From: Clostridiisalibacter paucivorans DSM 22131
Lineage (GTDB): Bacteria; Bacillota; Clostridia; Tissierellales; Clostridiisalibacteraceae
DNA length: 57,948 bases
Assembly: GCF_000620125.1 (NCBI RefSeq)
Contig: NZ_JHVL01000019.1
Coordinates: forward strand, 1-57,948
Reading direction: 5' to 3'
Notes under the pieces: model-generated
What the model was told of the DNA's origin: nothing
The model's input: only the letters and a program-made list of their open reading frames with translations
Database searches by the model: none
Shown here: positions 1 to 9,176 of the stretch, one piece after another
Position numbering within the stretch: the first letter of the stretch is position 1
How the letters are laid out: every line of letters begins with the position of its first letter
Translations under genes and position numbers: made by a program

Positions 1-247
1 TTTCTTGTGTTAGCTTTATTTTCTTTCTATTACTTATATCATATTTAGGTGGAGCTACAATATCTTCAGTCAGAATTAACTTATCTCCATCTCCTTCTAA
101 AAGTTTCACTTTATTTTCTTCATATTCATTAATATACTTTCTAATTGTCTTTCTAGCAAATCCAGTTTCTCTATGTATTTCCCACTGAGATTTACCATCT
201 AAAAAACTAGCTATTATTATTTTCTGTTTGTCCATTAAATTGATCAT
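1..247 (-). CDS. IS21-family transposase IstA, N-terminal part
   Basis: Partial gene running off the window; 82 codons are visible. The start ATG at 247 is chosen because a GGGAGG ribosome site lies 7 bases upstream; a second in-frame ATG lies at 235. The protein opens with a helix-turn-helix (GKSQWEIHRETGF, then RKTIRKYINEY) followed by a Lys-rich linker, the usual N-terminus of IstA, which binds the IS ends before the DDE catalytic domain. The catalytic domain is not in the window. The family call is by resemblance. Confidence 0.65.
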   Translation of the reverse strand, partial: MINLMDKQKIIIASFLDGKSQWEIHRETGFARKTIRKYINEYEENKVKLLEGDGDKLILTEDIVAPPKYDISNRKKIKLTQE

Positions 248-345
248 CCCCTTGCCTCCCCTATGAATTGCCATAGGGTTATTATATATTTCCTCTAGGG
301 GAATTTTCAATTAGAATTTGGGGTACTTTTAGGATATCATAAACA
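1..345 (-). mobile_element. IS21-family element, one terminal part
   Basis: The left window edge lies inside an insertion sequence that carries the start of an IstA-type transposase gene. The outer end is placed at 345, where the minus-strand sequence begins TGTTTATGATATCC, because the parB reading frame stops resembling ParB exactly there. The stretch between the end and the transposase start is AT-rich non-coding DNA, as in IS21 relatives. The other end lies outside the window, so target duplication cannot be checked. The IS21 assignment rests on the transposase N-terminus; the exact end is inferred. Confidence 0.65.
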
Positions 346-878
346 CCCAATGGGCGAAAAGTTGAATCAGCTGACAAATCAGGAGCTTTCGATAACTTTT
401 CAATCTCATCTAACAGATCATTTCTTACGCCTTGATTTTTCATAGCTGTATGTCTAGTCGCAATAACTGTGGCTCTTTCAGAGTAAGCAAGTTCCGAAAA
501 AGAACGTTGCATTAAGTTTGTTTCAGTTACAATTAGTGTCGCTTCTTCTTCTGTGAGTCCTTCTTTAATTACCGTTGGAATCTCAGTTAACCCGGCTTCT
601 TTAGCTGCATTAACTCTGTTGTGCCCAGATAAGATTTCATACTTATCATCCTTTTTTCTTACAACTATGGGAACAATCACGCCATAGTTTTTGATACTCT
701 CCACCATGTCATTGAATCGGTCTCCTTCATAAAGCTTGAATGGATGATTTCTAAAAGGGATAAGATCGTTAAGCTTTAATGACGTAGTGCCATCTGTTTT
801 TTCAGATGGCACTTCACTATGATCTTCACCAAATATTGAGGCAAAGGTTTCAACTTTTTTCATTTTTGTTTTATCCAT
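346..878 (-). pseudogene. parB: ParB partition/nuclease-like protein, C-terminus lost to IS insertion
   Basis: About 177 native residues remain. The ParB N-terminal domain is clear: EILSGHNRVNAAKEAG is the box II-like motif and TETNLMQRSFSELAYSERA follows. The central helix-turn-helix and dimerisation region that should come next are missing. After the residues RPLG the frame enters the IS21 end and reads about 20 foreign codons to a stop at 282. The start at 878 has an AAGGAG site and overlaps the end of parA by 8 bases, so the two were translationally coupled. Loss of the DNA-binding half should abolish centromere recognition. Such ParA/ParB pairs serve plasmids and integrative elements. 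Confidence 0.8.
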
Positions 879-1653
879 TATAAATCAACTCCTTTACTAG
901 TTCCTGATATGCAATAGCAGCTTTATTTGTTGGCATATAATCTACAATACATTTACTTTGAAGATTGGCTTCTCCAACTTTTACTGACTTGGGAATTCTA
1001 ATATCAAACACTTTGATATGTTCACCGTAAGCTTCATCCACCATTTCAATCATGTTCTTAGATAGATTAGTTCTTTCGTCAAACATGGTTAGCAGAATGC
1101 CTTCAAAAGTAATCCTTGGATTTATACGACGCTTTATCTTCATAATTGTTTGAAGCAATAACTCCAATCCTTTTACTGATAGGTACTCCGGTGTTGCAGG
1201 AATCAATACACTGTCACAAGCAGCTAGTACATTTAATGTCATTAAGCCTAAAGATGGTGCTGAATCAACAATGATGTAGTCATAATCTGATCTGAGCTTT
1301 TCTGTAATTGTTTTTAAGACATATTCCCTACTCATAGTGCTGACCAAGTTCATTTCAATGGCTGACATTTCAATACTACTAGGGATGACATCCACTCCAT
1401 CACTGTTTAGTATGTAGCTCTCTTTTGGCGGAAGATCATCTTCATTCATAACAGCCATCATCAAATGATATAGTGTCGTTTTAAGTGTTTCCGGCTTTTC
1501 AATACCAAAACAGTCAGTCATGGATGCTTGATTGTCCGTATCGATTGCAAGTACCTTGTAACCCTCCTTTGCTAATATTGTTGCAACATTCCTGCATGTG
1601 GTACTTTTGGCTACTCCACCTTTTTGTGAAGCAACAGCTATAATTTTACTCAT
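871..1653 (-). CDS. parA: ParA-family partition ATPase
   Basis: A 260-residue Walker-type ATPase that partners ParB in DNA segregation. The deviant Walker A motif is at the N-terminus (ASQKGGVAKSTTC), the A' motif is AIDTDNQASMT, and Walker B is DYIIVDSAPSLGL near the middle. The longer frame begins at 1680, but the internal ATG at 1653 has a good AGAAAGGAG site and starts right at the ATPase fold, so it is preferred. No extra N-terminal helix-turn-helix is present, which suggests a soj-like (type Ib or chromosomal) ParA that does not repress its own operon. A near-consensus promoter lies upstream. With parB broken, the partition function is probably lost. Confidence 0.88.
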   Translation of the reverse strand: MSKIIAVASQKGGVAKSTTCRNVATILAKEGYKVLAIDTDNQASMTDCFGIEKPETLKTTLYHLMMAVMNEDDLPPKESYILNSDGVDVIPSSIEMSAIEMNLVSTMSREYVLKTITEKLRSDYDYIIVDSAPSLGLMTLNVLAACDSVLIPATPEYLSVKGLELLLQTIMKIKRRINPRITFEGILLTMFDERTNLSKNMIEMVDEAYGEHIKVFDIRIPKSVKVGEANLQSKCIVDYMPTNKAAIAYQELVKELIYNG

Positions 1654-1691
1654 AATTTTTCTCTCCTTTCTATTATTCACTTTATAATGTG

Positions 1692-1720
1692 ATAATACAT
1701 TTATCGATTAACATAATCAA
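1692..1720 (-). promoter_or_regulatory. parA promoter
   Basis: On the minus strand TTGATT (1715-1720) and TATTAT (1692-1697) are separated by exactly 17 bases. This sits 39 bases upstream of the preferred parA start and faces away from the xre promoter, so the 1.68-1.81 kb gap is a divergent promoter region. Confidence 0.6.
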
Positions 1721-1760
1721 TGCTTCACTTATTTTACTTTTCTAAACTCTTCAAAAACCA

Positions 1761-1789
1761 TTGCAGATATTCACTAACAGGTGTATTAT
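1761..1789 (+). promoter_or_regulatory. promoter of the small XRE gene
   Basis: TTGCAG (1761-1766) and TATTAT (1784-1789) are spaced by 17 bases and lie 24 bases before the start codon at 1813. It diverges from the parA promoter. Confidence 0.55.
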
Positions 1790-1812
1790 TTAACTTAGGT
1801 AGGTGATAATTA

Positions 1813-2028
1813 ATGAAATTAACGATGGGTGAAAAAATTCGTATTTTACTAAAAAGAAAGAATGTAACGATAATAGAACTTAGCAAAAGACTTGGCACCA
1901 CAAATCAGAACATGGCAAATAAGTTCAAAAGAGATAACTTCTCTATGAAAGAATTAGAAGCGATTGCTGAAGCTTTAGATTGTGATTTTGAGAGTTATTT
2001 TATTGATAAGAATGGGGAAAAGTTCTGA
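1813..2028 (+). CDS. small XRE-family DNA-binding protein
   Basis: A 71-residue protein that is almost only a Cro/C1-type helix-turn-helix. LLKRKNVTIIELSKRLG and TTNQNMANKFKR form helices 2 and 3, and the tail is acidic. Proteins of this size and kind are common regulators on integrative elements and phages. It has its own promoter, diverges from parA and lies 60 bases before the antiporter gene on the same strand. It may therefore regulate the divergent region or itself. The target is not visible. Confidence 0.75.
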   Translation: MKLTMGEKIRILLKRKNVTIIELSKRLGTTNQNMANKFKRDNFSMKELEAIAEALDCDFESYFIDKNGEKF

Positions 2029-2087
2029 ATACTTCTAAAGAGGTAAAAAATTCAAAGTTCTTATTTCACTTAAATTTTAAGAAAGGG

Positions 2088-3698
2088 GTGATTATCATTC
2101 TAAATATTCTTTTTGTTTCTTCAATAGTTATTATTTTATCTATAATTAGCAATAAATTTTCACAGAAAATTGGTATCCCTAGTCTGCTCTTATTTATAGG
2201 ACTCGGATTATTTTTTGGTTCAGATGGCATTGTACAAATTCAATTTGATAATTATCACTTAGCCGAAGCGATTTCTTCAACTGCGCTTATTTTTATTATG
2301 TTCTATGGTGGCTTTGGTACTAGATGGAAAACAGCCAAACCAGTGGCAATAAAGTCTCTGCTTTTGTCTTCCATTGGCGTTTTATTAACTGCTCTTCTCG
2401 TTGGCTTTTTTTGTTACTTTGTCCTCCATATAGAATTACTTGAAAGTTTTCTTATTGGCGCTGTAATAAGTTCTACTGATGCAGCCTCTGTTTTTTCCAT
2501 TTTAAAATCTAAGAAACTTGCTTTAAAAAATCAAACTTCTCCAATGCTAGAATTAGAGAGTGGAAGCAATGACCCTACTGCGTATATGCTAACAATCATA
2601 ATTTTAGACATAATGAATGGGTCTACAGCATATGGAAAATATATCTATGTCGTTCCAGGGCAATTTCTTATTGGGGGTTTATGTGCTCTTGTTTTGTCAT
2701 ATGTTACGATTAAACTATATAAAAATTTCAACTTAAGATTTAATGGATTAGAAATAATTTACTTTGTCGGTATGGTTTTATTATCTTTCTCCTTACCTGA
2801 AAAAATAGGTGGTAATGGATACTTAAGTACTTATATTTTTGGCATCATCATCGGTAATCACTCATTTAAGAATAAACGGGTTCTTATAAATTTTTTTGAT
2901 GGACTTACCGGTCTTGTACAAATATGTATTTTTTTCCTTTTAGGGTTACTGGCATTTCCTTCCCAAATGCCTCAAATCATGTTTGTTGCGTTTTTTATAA
3001 CCCTTTTCTTGACATTCATAGCAAGACCTCTCGCTATTTTTACAATATTAAAACCGTTGAAATGCAATTTGAATCAAATAGCATTAGTTTCATTCGCAGG
3101 AATCAGAGGAGCGTCTTCTATTGTTTTTGCTATCATTGCAACTGTAAATCCAGCTTATTTAAAGAATGATATTTTTCATATTGTATTTTCTATCGTCTTA
3201 TTCTCAATTGCTTTTCAAGGAACACTCTTACCCTATGTTGCAAAGAAATTGAAGATGATTGATGAAGATGGTGACGTGTTAAAAACTTTTACCGACTACC
3301 AAGAAGAAAATGCAATCCAGTTGATTCGTCTACCTATTTCTCATAGCCATCCTTGGATATCTCTCCGGATAAAAGAGTTGGAATTACCGCCACAGATGTT
3401 AGTTGTGACAATTATTAAAATGAATACAGCAATTATTCCTAATGGGAATACTCCTATTGAATACGGTGACATTGTACTAATCGCTGCCCCTGGGTATCAA
3501 GATTCTATCAACGTAGAAGTAAATGAAATTACAATAAATAATGATCATGATTGGAAACAAAAGCAGGTACACTCAATAAAAATTGATTCAAATAGTTTGA
3601 TTGCAATAATTAAGCGCGGGAATGATATAATTGTACCTAACGGTAATACAGTTATCAATGAGGATGATAAGCTAGTTCTAATCAATAAATTTGATTGA
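2088..3698 (+). CDS. CPA1-type K+(Na+)/H+ antiporter with C-terminal RCK domain
   Basis: A membrane protein of about 536 residues, similar in build to NhaP2/CvrA. About twelve hydrophobic segments fill residues 1-390. The conserved ion-site region STDAASVF is followed by LELESGSNDPTAYML. The last 130 residues form a soluble TrkA-C/RCK-type domain, which in this family senses ligands or nucleotides. It is expected to exchange monovalent cations for protons at the cytoplasmic membrane. The start is uncertain: the first candidate is GTG at 2088, but the sequence GAAAGGGGTGAT around it is itself a near-perfect ribosome site that would point to an ATT codon at about 2097. A terminator follows the stop. 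Confidence 0.85.
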   Translation: MIIILNILFVSSIVIILSIISNKFSQKIGIPSLLLFIGLGLFFGSDGIVQIQFDNYHLAEAISSTALIFIMFYGGFGTRWKTAKPVAIKSLLLSSIGVLLTALLVGFFCYFVLHIELLESFLIGAVISSTDAASVFSILKSKKLALKNQTSPMLELESGSNDPTAYMLTIIILDIMNGSTAYGKYIYVVPGQFLIGGLCALVLSYVTIKLYKNFNLRFNGLEIIYFVGMVLLSFSLPEKIGGNGYLSTYIFGIIIGNHSFKNKRVLINFFDGLTGLVQICIFFLLGLLAFPSQMPQIMFVAFFITLFLTFIARPLAIFTILKPLKCNLNQIALVSFAGIRGASSIVFAIIATVNPAYLKNDIFHIVFSIVLFSIAFQGTLLPYVAKKLKMIDEDGDVLKTFTDYQEENAIQLIRLPISHSHPWISLRIKELELPPQMLVVTIIKMNTAIIPNGNTPIEYGDIVLIAAPGYQDSINVEVNEITINNDHDWKQKQVHSIKIDSNSLIAIIKRGNDIIVPNGNTVINEDDKLVLINKFD

Positions 3699-3790
3699 TT
3701 TGAACTCATATATATATGTATAGGTATTTAAATCTCTTTAAGCTTTATAAAACAACATGATATTAAAAAAATTAACGATTAAATGGGCAA

Positions 3791-3827
3791 AAAATCCTGA
3801 ACTCGATTACAAGAATTCAGGATTTTT
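3791..3827 (+). terminator. intrinsic terminator after the antiporter gene
   Basis: AAAATCCTGAA (3791-3801) pairs with TTCAGGATTTT (3815-3825), with a 13-base loop, and the stem runs into a T tract. It ends the plus-strand transcript. The following 3830-4100 stretch holds no gene that I can support. Confidence 0.75.
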
Positions 3828-4101
3828 TGCTACCTATTTTTTTATTTTCAAACCACTTAACCTACTATCGATAGACGTGTTCCCACGTACCAGGTCATAT
3901 TGCGATTTTGATTTTGATACTATTTTTTAGGTCTTTTTGGTGGTAATTTTCGCTATTTTTACTGAAACTGAAGAAGTCATAAAAGTGCTTGAACTCCAGT
4001 AAAATCAAGGGTTCTGGCGTTGTAGTCGTACCACCGTCTCTACATGTTTCGAGTTGCCTTGATAGCTATCAAAACTGCGTTCTCAACCCCTATGGTTAAG
4101 G

Positions 4102-4200
4102 GGAACATATCCACACTCGTAGTTGGAAACATATCCAACATTGGCTCTCGTTTGTGGGAAGATATCAACGGTTTTGTCTGTTCGTGAGAACATATCAACT
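4102..4200. repeat. four iterated motifs, three at exact 30-bp spacing
   Basis: The motif GRRAACATATCMAC occurs four times. The copies end at 4115, 4140, 4170 and 4200, so the last three are spaced by exactly 30 bases. Iterated sites like this are typical of transposase-binding ends of some insertion sequences such as IS21 relatives. The gene-free 3.84-4.2 kb stretch could be the degraded end of one. No transposase fragment was recognised beside it, so the origin is inferred. Confidence 0.5.
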
Positions 4201-4204
4201 CAAA

Positions 4205-4684
<480 letters not shown>

Positions 4685-4761
4685 TTACATAACCTCCATA
4701 TCTTTAAAACCATTTAATTCAAGGTAAATCCCAACCAATTTTCATTTATAGTTTTTAAATT

Positions 4762-4811
4762 AAAAAATACCCCTTGATTGTATCGTCAATTATCGGTATC
4801 ATTCAAGGGGT
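4762..4811 (-). terminator. terminator after cadA
   Basis: ACCCCTTGA (4769-4777) pairs with TCAAGGGGT (4803-4811), and in minus-strand direction the stem is followed by TATTTTTTAA. It lies between cadA and the CopZ-like gene. The CopZ-like gene therefore either depends on read-through or has its own promoter. Confidence 0.65.
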
Positions 4812-4827
4812 GAATAGGAAAAATAGT

Positions 4828-6672
4828 TTATAGATTCTTTACATTCAAAGCTCTAAAAGCATTTAATACTGCAATGATAGTTACACCTACATCTGCAAAT
4901 ATAGCTGCCCACATAGTAGTTATTCCAAAAGCACTCAAAATAAGAACAATTATTTTTATTCCAATTGCAAATACTATGTTTTGATGTGCAATTTTTAGTG
5001 TCTTTTTAGAAATCTTCATTGCAGTAGCAATTTTCGATGGCTCATCAGTCATAATTACAATATCAGCAGCTTCAATGGCCGCATCAGAACCTAAACCACC
5101 CATTGCTATTCCACTGTCTGCACGAGCTAATACAGGTGCATCATTGATTCCGTCACCAACAAAAGCAAGTTTACCTTTTTTAGATTTTTGCGAAAATAAT
5201 TCTTCTAGTTTTTCAACTTTGTCTGCTGGCAACAGTTCTGCATAAACCTTATCAAGACCAAGCTCTTTAGCAACTTTTGAACCAACACTTTTATTATCAC
5301 CTGTCAACATAACTGTTTGTTTAATATTAGCTGCCTTAAGTTCCTTGATTGCTTGTGCTGAATCTTCCTTTACCTCATCGGCAATTACAATGTAACCTAT
5401 ATATTTGTTATTAACAGCAACATGTACAACAGTACCGATCAGCTCTCCCTTGAAATAAGGGATATCCATCATTTTCATAAGTTTGATATTTCCTGCCATA
5501 ACCTTTTTGCCATCTACTGTTGCAATAACACCATGACCTGATATCTCTTCTACATCTGAAATACGTCCATTGTCTATTTCTTTGCTATATGCACGTTTCA
5601 GTGAAAGTGAAATCGGATGATTGGAATAGCTTTCCACATATGCAGTTAATTCTAGTAGCTCTTCTTTGGAAACTCCTTCTGGATGAATTTCCTGTACATT
5701 AAATACACCTTTCGTTAGTGTTCCAGTTTTATCAAAAACAACAATTTCAGTTTCTGCTAATGCCTCTAAATAGTTACTACCCTTGACTAAAATACCTTTT
5801 TTTGAGGCTCCACCTATTCCACCGAAGAAACTCAAAGGAATTGAAATAACTAAAGCACACGGACAGGATACCACAAGGAATGCTAGTGCTCTATATATCC
5901 AATCACTAAAAGTCGCCCCGTCTATAACAAGAGGCGGTATAATAGCTAGAAAAACTGCAATTATAACCACAACCGGTGTATAATATCTCGCAAATTTCGT
6001 AATAAATTGTTCTGAATTGGATTTTTTACTACTTGCATTTTCAACTAAATCAAGAATTTTACTTACAGTAGATTCTCCAAATTCCTTGGTAACCTCTGCT
6101 GTAATAACCCCATTAATGTTGATGCACCCACTTAGGATATCACTTCCAACTTCTACTTCACGAGGAACAGATTCGCCTGTTAGTGCCGATGTATCAATCA
6201 TTGAACTTCCCTCAATTACCTTGCCATCAAGAGGAATTTTTTCTCCTGCTTTAATTACAATAATATCTCCAATTTGTACTTCATCTGGGTCAACTTTGAC
6301 AAGTTCATCACCTTTTTTAACATTTGCATAATCTGGTCGAATATCCATAAGGCTTGCAATTGACTTTCTCGACTTGCCAACTGCATAGCTTTGAAACAGT
6401 TCTCCAACTTGATAAAACAGCATAACTGCAACACCTTCAGGATACTCACCAATAAAAAATGCACCAATTGTTGCAATACTCATTAAAAAGTTTTCATCGA
6501 AAACTTGACCTTTAAAAATATTTTTTACAGCTCTTTTTACAACATCTCCACCTACAATAATGTAACTTATTATAAAGAGAGCAATCTGTAACCATTCGTT
6601 ATTTAAATTAAGCAATACTGCTGTAGCTAACACGGCTGCACCAATAATTATTCGCCATAGTCGTTTTGTCAT
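4828..6672 (-). CDS. cadA: Cd2+/Zn2+/Pb2+-exporting P1B-type ATPase
   Basis: A 614-residue heavy-metal pump of the cytoplasmic membrane. The actuator motif TGES is at 165-168, the transmembrane metal site SCPCAL at 269-274, the phosphorylated DKTGTLT at 314-320, the P1B-specific HP at 352-353 and GDGINDAP at 506-513. The CPC motif and the CadC-type regulator favour Cd/Zn/Pb over copper. It is shorter than usual CadA because no metal-binding domain is fused to the N-terminus; a separate 73-residue HMA protein is encoded 15 bases upstream. It is transcribed with that gene and probably with cadC from the cadC promoter. Confidence 0.93.
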   Translation of the reverse strand: MTKRLWRIIIGAAVLATAVLLNLNNEWLQIALFIISYIIVGGDVVKRAVKNIFKGQVFDENFLMSIATIGAFFIGEYPEGVAVMLFYQVGELFQSYAVGKSRKSIASLMDIRPDYANVKKGDELVKVDPDEVQIGDIIVIKAGEKIPLDGKVIEGSSMIDTSALTGESVPREVEVGSDILSGCININGVITAEVTKEFGESTVSKILDLVENASSKKSNSEQFITKFARYYTPVVVIIAVFLAIIPPLVIDGATFSDWIYRALAFLVVSCPCALVISIPLSFFGGIGGASKKGILVKGSNYLEALAETEIVVFDKTGTLTKGVFNVQEIHPEGVSKEELLELTAYVESYSNHPISLSLKRAYSKEIDNGRISDVEEISGHGVIATVDGKKVMAGNIKLMKMMDIPYFKGELIGTVVHVAVNNKYIGYIVIADEVKEDSAQAIKELKAANIKQTVMLTGDNKSVGSKVAKELGLDKVYAELLPADKVEKLEELFSQKSKKGKLAFVGDGINDAPVLARADSGIAMGGLGSDAAIEAADIVIMTDEPSKIATAMKISKKTLKIAHQNIVFAIGIKIIVLILSAFGITTMWAAIFADVGVTIIAVLNAFRALNVKNL

Positions 6673-6687
6673 ACTAAATAGCCTCCT

Positions 6688-6909
6688 TTAAGCCTTTTTC
6701 ATAGTTGTATCGGGTTCGATTTTTTTAACTATTTTTTCGGCCTCTGCTATTATTGTTGGCATTTTTTCATCCTCACCATCAATAACGAGTTTTGTGGTCA
6801 TAAAGTTAACAGTAGCTTCTTTCACTCCATCAAGCTCATTAATAGCCTTTTCCATTTTTGCCGCGCAATTTGCACAATCTAAACCTTCAAGTATAAATTT
6901 CTTTTTCAT
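6688..6909 (-). CDS. free-standing heavy-metal-associated (HMA) domain protein
   Basis: A 73-residue ferredoxin-like metal chaperone domain. The metal-binding loop is GLDCANCAAK at the N-terminus (CxxC), followed by the usual VKEATVNF strand. It occupies the position of the N-terminal HMA domain normally fused to CadA and ends 15 bases before cadA. It most likely acts as the detached metal-binding domain or a metallochaperone for that pump. The ribosome site AGGAGG precedes the ATG at 6909. The 145-base gap upstream to cadC holds no recognisable gene. Confidence 0.88.
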   Translation of the reverse strand: MKKKFILEGLDCANCAAKMEKAINELDGVKEATVNFMTTKLVIDGEDEKMPTIIAEAEKIVKKIEPDTTMKKA

Positions 6910-7054
6910 TATTAAATCCTCCTAAATATTATTTGTAATTTTATTTTGAATACTACAAGTCTTTTTCAAATTTTCTTGAAGCATTGCTCATTTGAAATGA
7001 AGACTTAAATATATGCCCAAATATCTTCAAAAAATATTCTATTCTACCGCATTA

Positions 7055-7423
7055 CTACTTCTCGTTGATATGAATTAGACCTTGGTCAAATATTTCTCTT
7101 ACATGATCATCAACTAATGAATAATATACTACTTTGCCTTCTTTTCTGTTTTTCACTAAATTAGCTTGTTTTAAGACTCTCAGCTGATGGGAAATTGCTG
7201 ATTGTGTCATGTTAAGTAATACAGCGATATCACAAACACACATTTCAGCTTCATGTAAAGCCCATAATATCCTGATTCGTGTTGAATCTCCAAATACTTT
7301 AAATAATTCTGCTAGATCATAAAGGCTTTCTTCTTGAGGCATTTTATCTCTAACTTGATTTACAATATCCTCATGAATTACATTGCAGTCACATCTTTCA
7401 ATTGAATTAAATTTTTTAGTCAT
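7055..7423 (-). CDS. cadC: CadC metal-responsive ArsR/SmtB-family repressor
   Basis: A 122-residue winged-helix repressor. The thiol metal site of CadC proteins is visible: an N-terminal Cys-Asp-Cys (residues 11-13) and Cys-Val-Cys in helix 3 (about 62-64, EMCVCDIAVLL). The recognition helix region is MTQSAISHQLRVLKQANLV. Metal binding should release DNA and derepress cadC, the HMA gene and cadA. Length and cysteines match Cd/Pb/Zn-sensing CadC. A consensus promoter with flanking half-sites lies just upstream at 7489-7545. Confidence 0.9.
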   Translation of the reverse strand: MTKKFNSIERCDCNVIHEDIVNQVRDKMPQEESLYDLAELFKVFGDSTRIRILWALHEAEMCVCDIAVLLNMTQSAISHQLRVLKQANLVKNRKEGKVVYYSLVDDHVREIFDQGLIHINEK

Positions 7424-7488
7424 ATTATCACCTCTTTTTAAATCATTTCATCTGAATACTTGAACAAGCATCCATACGTTGTATATTT

Positions 7489-7545
7489 ATTATATTATTG
7501 TTTTTCTCTTGTGTCAATAGTTATATGAGCATTTATTCAAGTGTT
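7489..7545 (-). promoter_or_regulatory. cad promoter and likely CadC operator
   Basis: TTGACA (7512-7517) and TATAAT (7489-7494) with a 17-base spacer form a perfect vegetative promoter reading toward cadC. Directly upstream is TTGAATAAATGCTCATAT, an ArsR/CadC-type interrupted repeat (TGA-ATAAATGC-TCA). A CTTGAACAAG inverted repeat lies downstream at about 7458-7467. These are the natural repressor sites; the exact operator is inferred. Confidence 0.65.
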
Positions 7546-7556
7546 TTTTATATTAT

Positions 7557-7720
7557 TTAAAATATCTCAAAAACATCTACTAAGACATTAGTACCATCCT
7601 TTCTCGGTATCCTGTTCCATACATATCCTTTAAACAAATCCTTAAAAATAAAGACTTCACCTTCGTACAAGTTTTCGATTTCTTTAATAGCTTCATCTAA
7701 CAGCTTATTACATCACTCAT
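7557..7720 (-). pseudogene. DUF1413-like small protein remnant (frameshifted)
   Basis: Minus-strand codons read KLLDEAIKEIENLYEGE, then VFIFKDLFKGYVWNRIP, which resembles DUF1413 small proteins of mobile elements. A start ATG at 7720 with AAGGAG upstream opens MSDVISC and stops at once. The body lies in another frame without a start, so a single frameshift appears to separate start and body. The C-terminal part is also unlike the usual length. It lies between the cad promoter and the recombinase fragment. Confidence 0.5.
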
Positions 7721-7797
7721 GTGGTCAACTCCTTATCAATAACCTTATAAACAACATTTTTGATAATATCACATGTATAAATCATGTAAAAGTCAAT

Positions 7798-7842
7798 GCA
7801 AAAACCGCCAATCAAGAGAACCTAACTCTTAATTGACGGTTT
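7798..7842 (-). terminator. terminator after the truncated recombinase
   Basis: AAACCGCCAATCAAGAG (7802-7818) pairs with CTCTTAATTGACGGTTT (7826-7842), with two G-U pairs. In minus direction the stem is followed by TTTTTGC. Confidence 0.7.
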
Positions 7843-7856
7843 ATATTAGTATTAAA

Positions 7857-9176
7857 TCATACTTCCATTTCAATTCCAGATTTAAAGCATATTACAAAGT
7901 GGTCATCATAAACACTAACATTCTGGATAATCTTCCTTACTAGGGTATCATCATATCTCAGAGTACGGTATTTGTTATTGCGGATAAATTCTATCAGCTC
8001 GTTGATTCTCTCATTCTCACCACTCAAGGATGCATCTTCAATAAGGAGTGTCTGACGTTTTTCACGCAGCTCATCAATCTCATCTGCAAGGGATTCATAG
8101 TCTTTTCCCTTATTGGCTAGGCTGATTAGTTCTTTCTGATTTTCTTCAAGCAAGCTGTTAAGTTCTGAAATTTGATACTCTGTAGTGTCACCGATTACTG
8201 CATGAATATTTTCTTCCAGTGTTCTAATCATGTTATCTCCACCGGCAAGTAACCTATTAATGGCTGTCATAACGGCATCATATAGATCACCTTCTTTTGC
8301 TGTTCGGTTCTTACATACTTCGGGGCCTTGTTCAATTCTTGTAACGCATCGCCAAACAAATTCTTTTCTGCCATGAATATTCCAATAGGTTCTCCTATAA
8401 ATATCGCCACAATCTCCACAGAAGGTGATGGCACTCAAAGCGTATTTGCTACTGTAAATTCTTTTGCTTTTGTCTGCGCCCGTGTAGATATTGTTTCTGC
8501 GATGAAGCTCTTCCTGAGCCTGCAAATAAAGCTCCTTTGGAATGATGGCCTCATGGCTATTTTCTACATAATACTGGGGAAGATGCCCTTCGTTCTTCAC
8601 TCGTTTCTTGGTTAGAAAATCTACCGTAACAGTCTTTTGCAGAAGGGCATCTCCGATGTATTTTTCATTTTGGAGGATTTTTTTAACTGATTCTGGTCGC
8701 CATCTTGGTTTTCCTGCTGCTGTTAAAATACCATCCTTTTCAAGACCTCGACCAATGCCCACTAGGCTCTGACCTTCAAGGTATTCTCGGTAGATGCGTT
8801 TAATAATCTCAGCTTCCTCGGGAACAATGACTAAGTTGCCATCTTCATCTTTGGTGTAGCCCATAAACCGTTTGTGGTTGACCTGTACCTTTCCTTGTTG
8901 GTATCGGTACTGTAGCCCAAGCTTAACGTTTTGTGAAAGGCTCTGGCTTTCCTGTTGTGCTAAAGAGGCCATAATGGTTAGTAAAACCTCACCTTTGGCA
9001 TCCATGGTGTTGATGTTCTCTTTTTCAAAATAAACGGATATGTTCTTATCCTTGAGCTGTCTAATATATTGAAGGCAGTCTAGGGTGTTACGTGCAAATC
9101 GGCTGATGGATTTAGTAATAACCATGTCGATGTTACCATCCATACACTCTGCAATCATACGATTAAATTCGTCACG
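7857..9176 (-). pseudogene. large serine recombinase lacking its catalytic domain
   Basis: The first ATG in frame is at 9158 (433 codons), but homology to the intact recombinase at 15837-17399 starts a few codons earlier (KRDEFNR). The remaining part holds the end of the resolvase fold (TKSISRFARNTLDCL), the recombinase domain, the zinc-ribbon (CGDCGDIYRR) and the coiled coil. The N-terminal 90 or so residues with the YCRVST catalytic serine are gone. The upstream junction fuses directly to arsC. It resembles the 15.8-kb copy at roughly 80-85 percent of bases by eye, so it is an older relative, not a fresh duplicate. Confidence 0.85.

Noticed and set aside
871..1653. ParA as a plasmid-only marker (window from a plasmid)
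   Set aside because: ParA/ParB also occur on integrative elements and chromosomes; no replication initiator gene is present.
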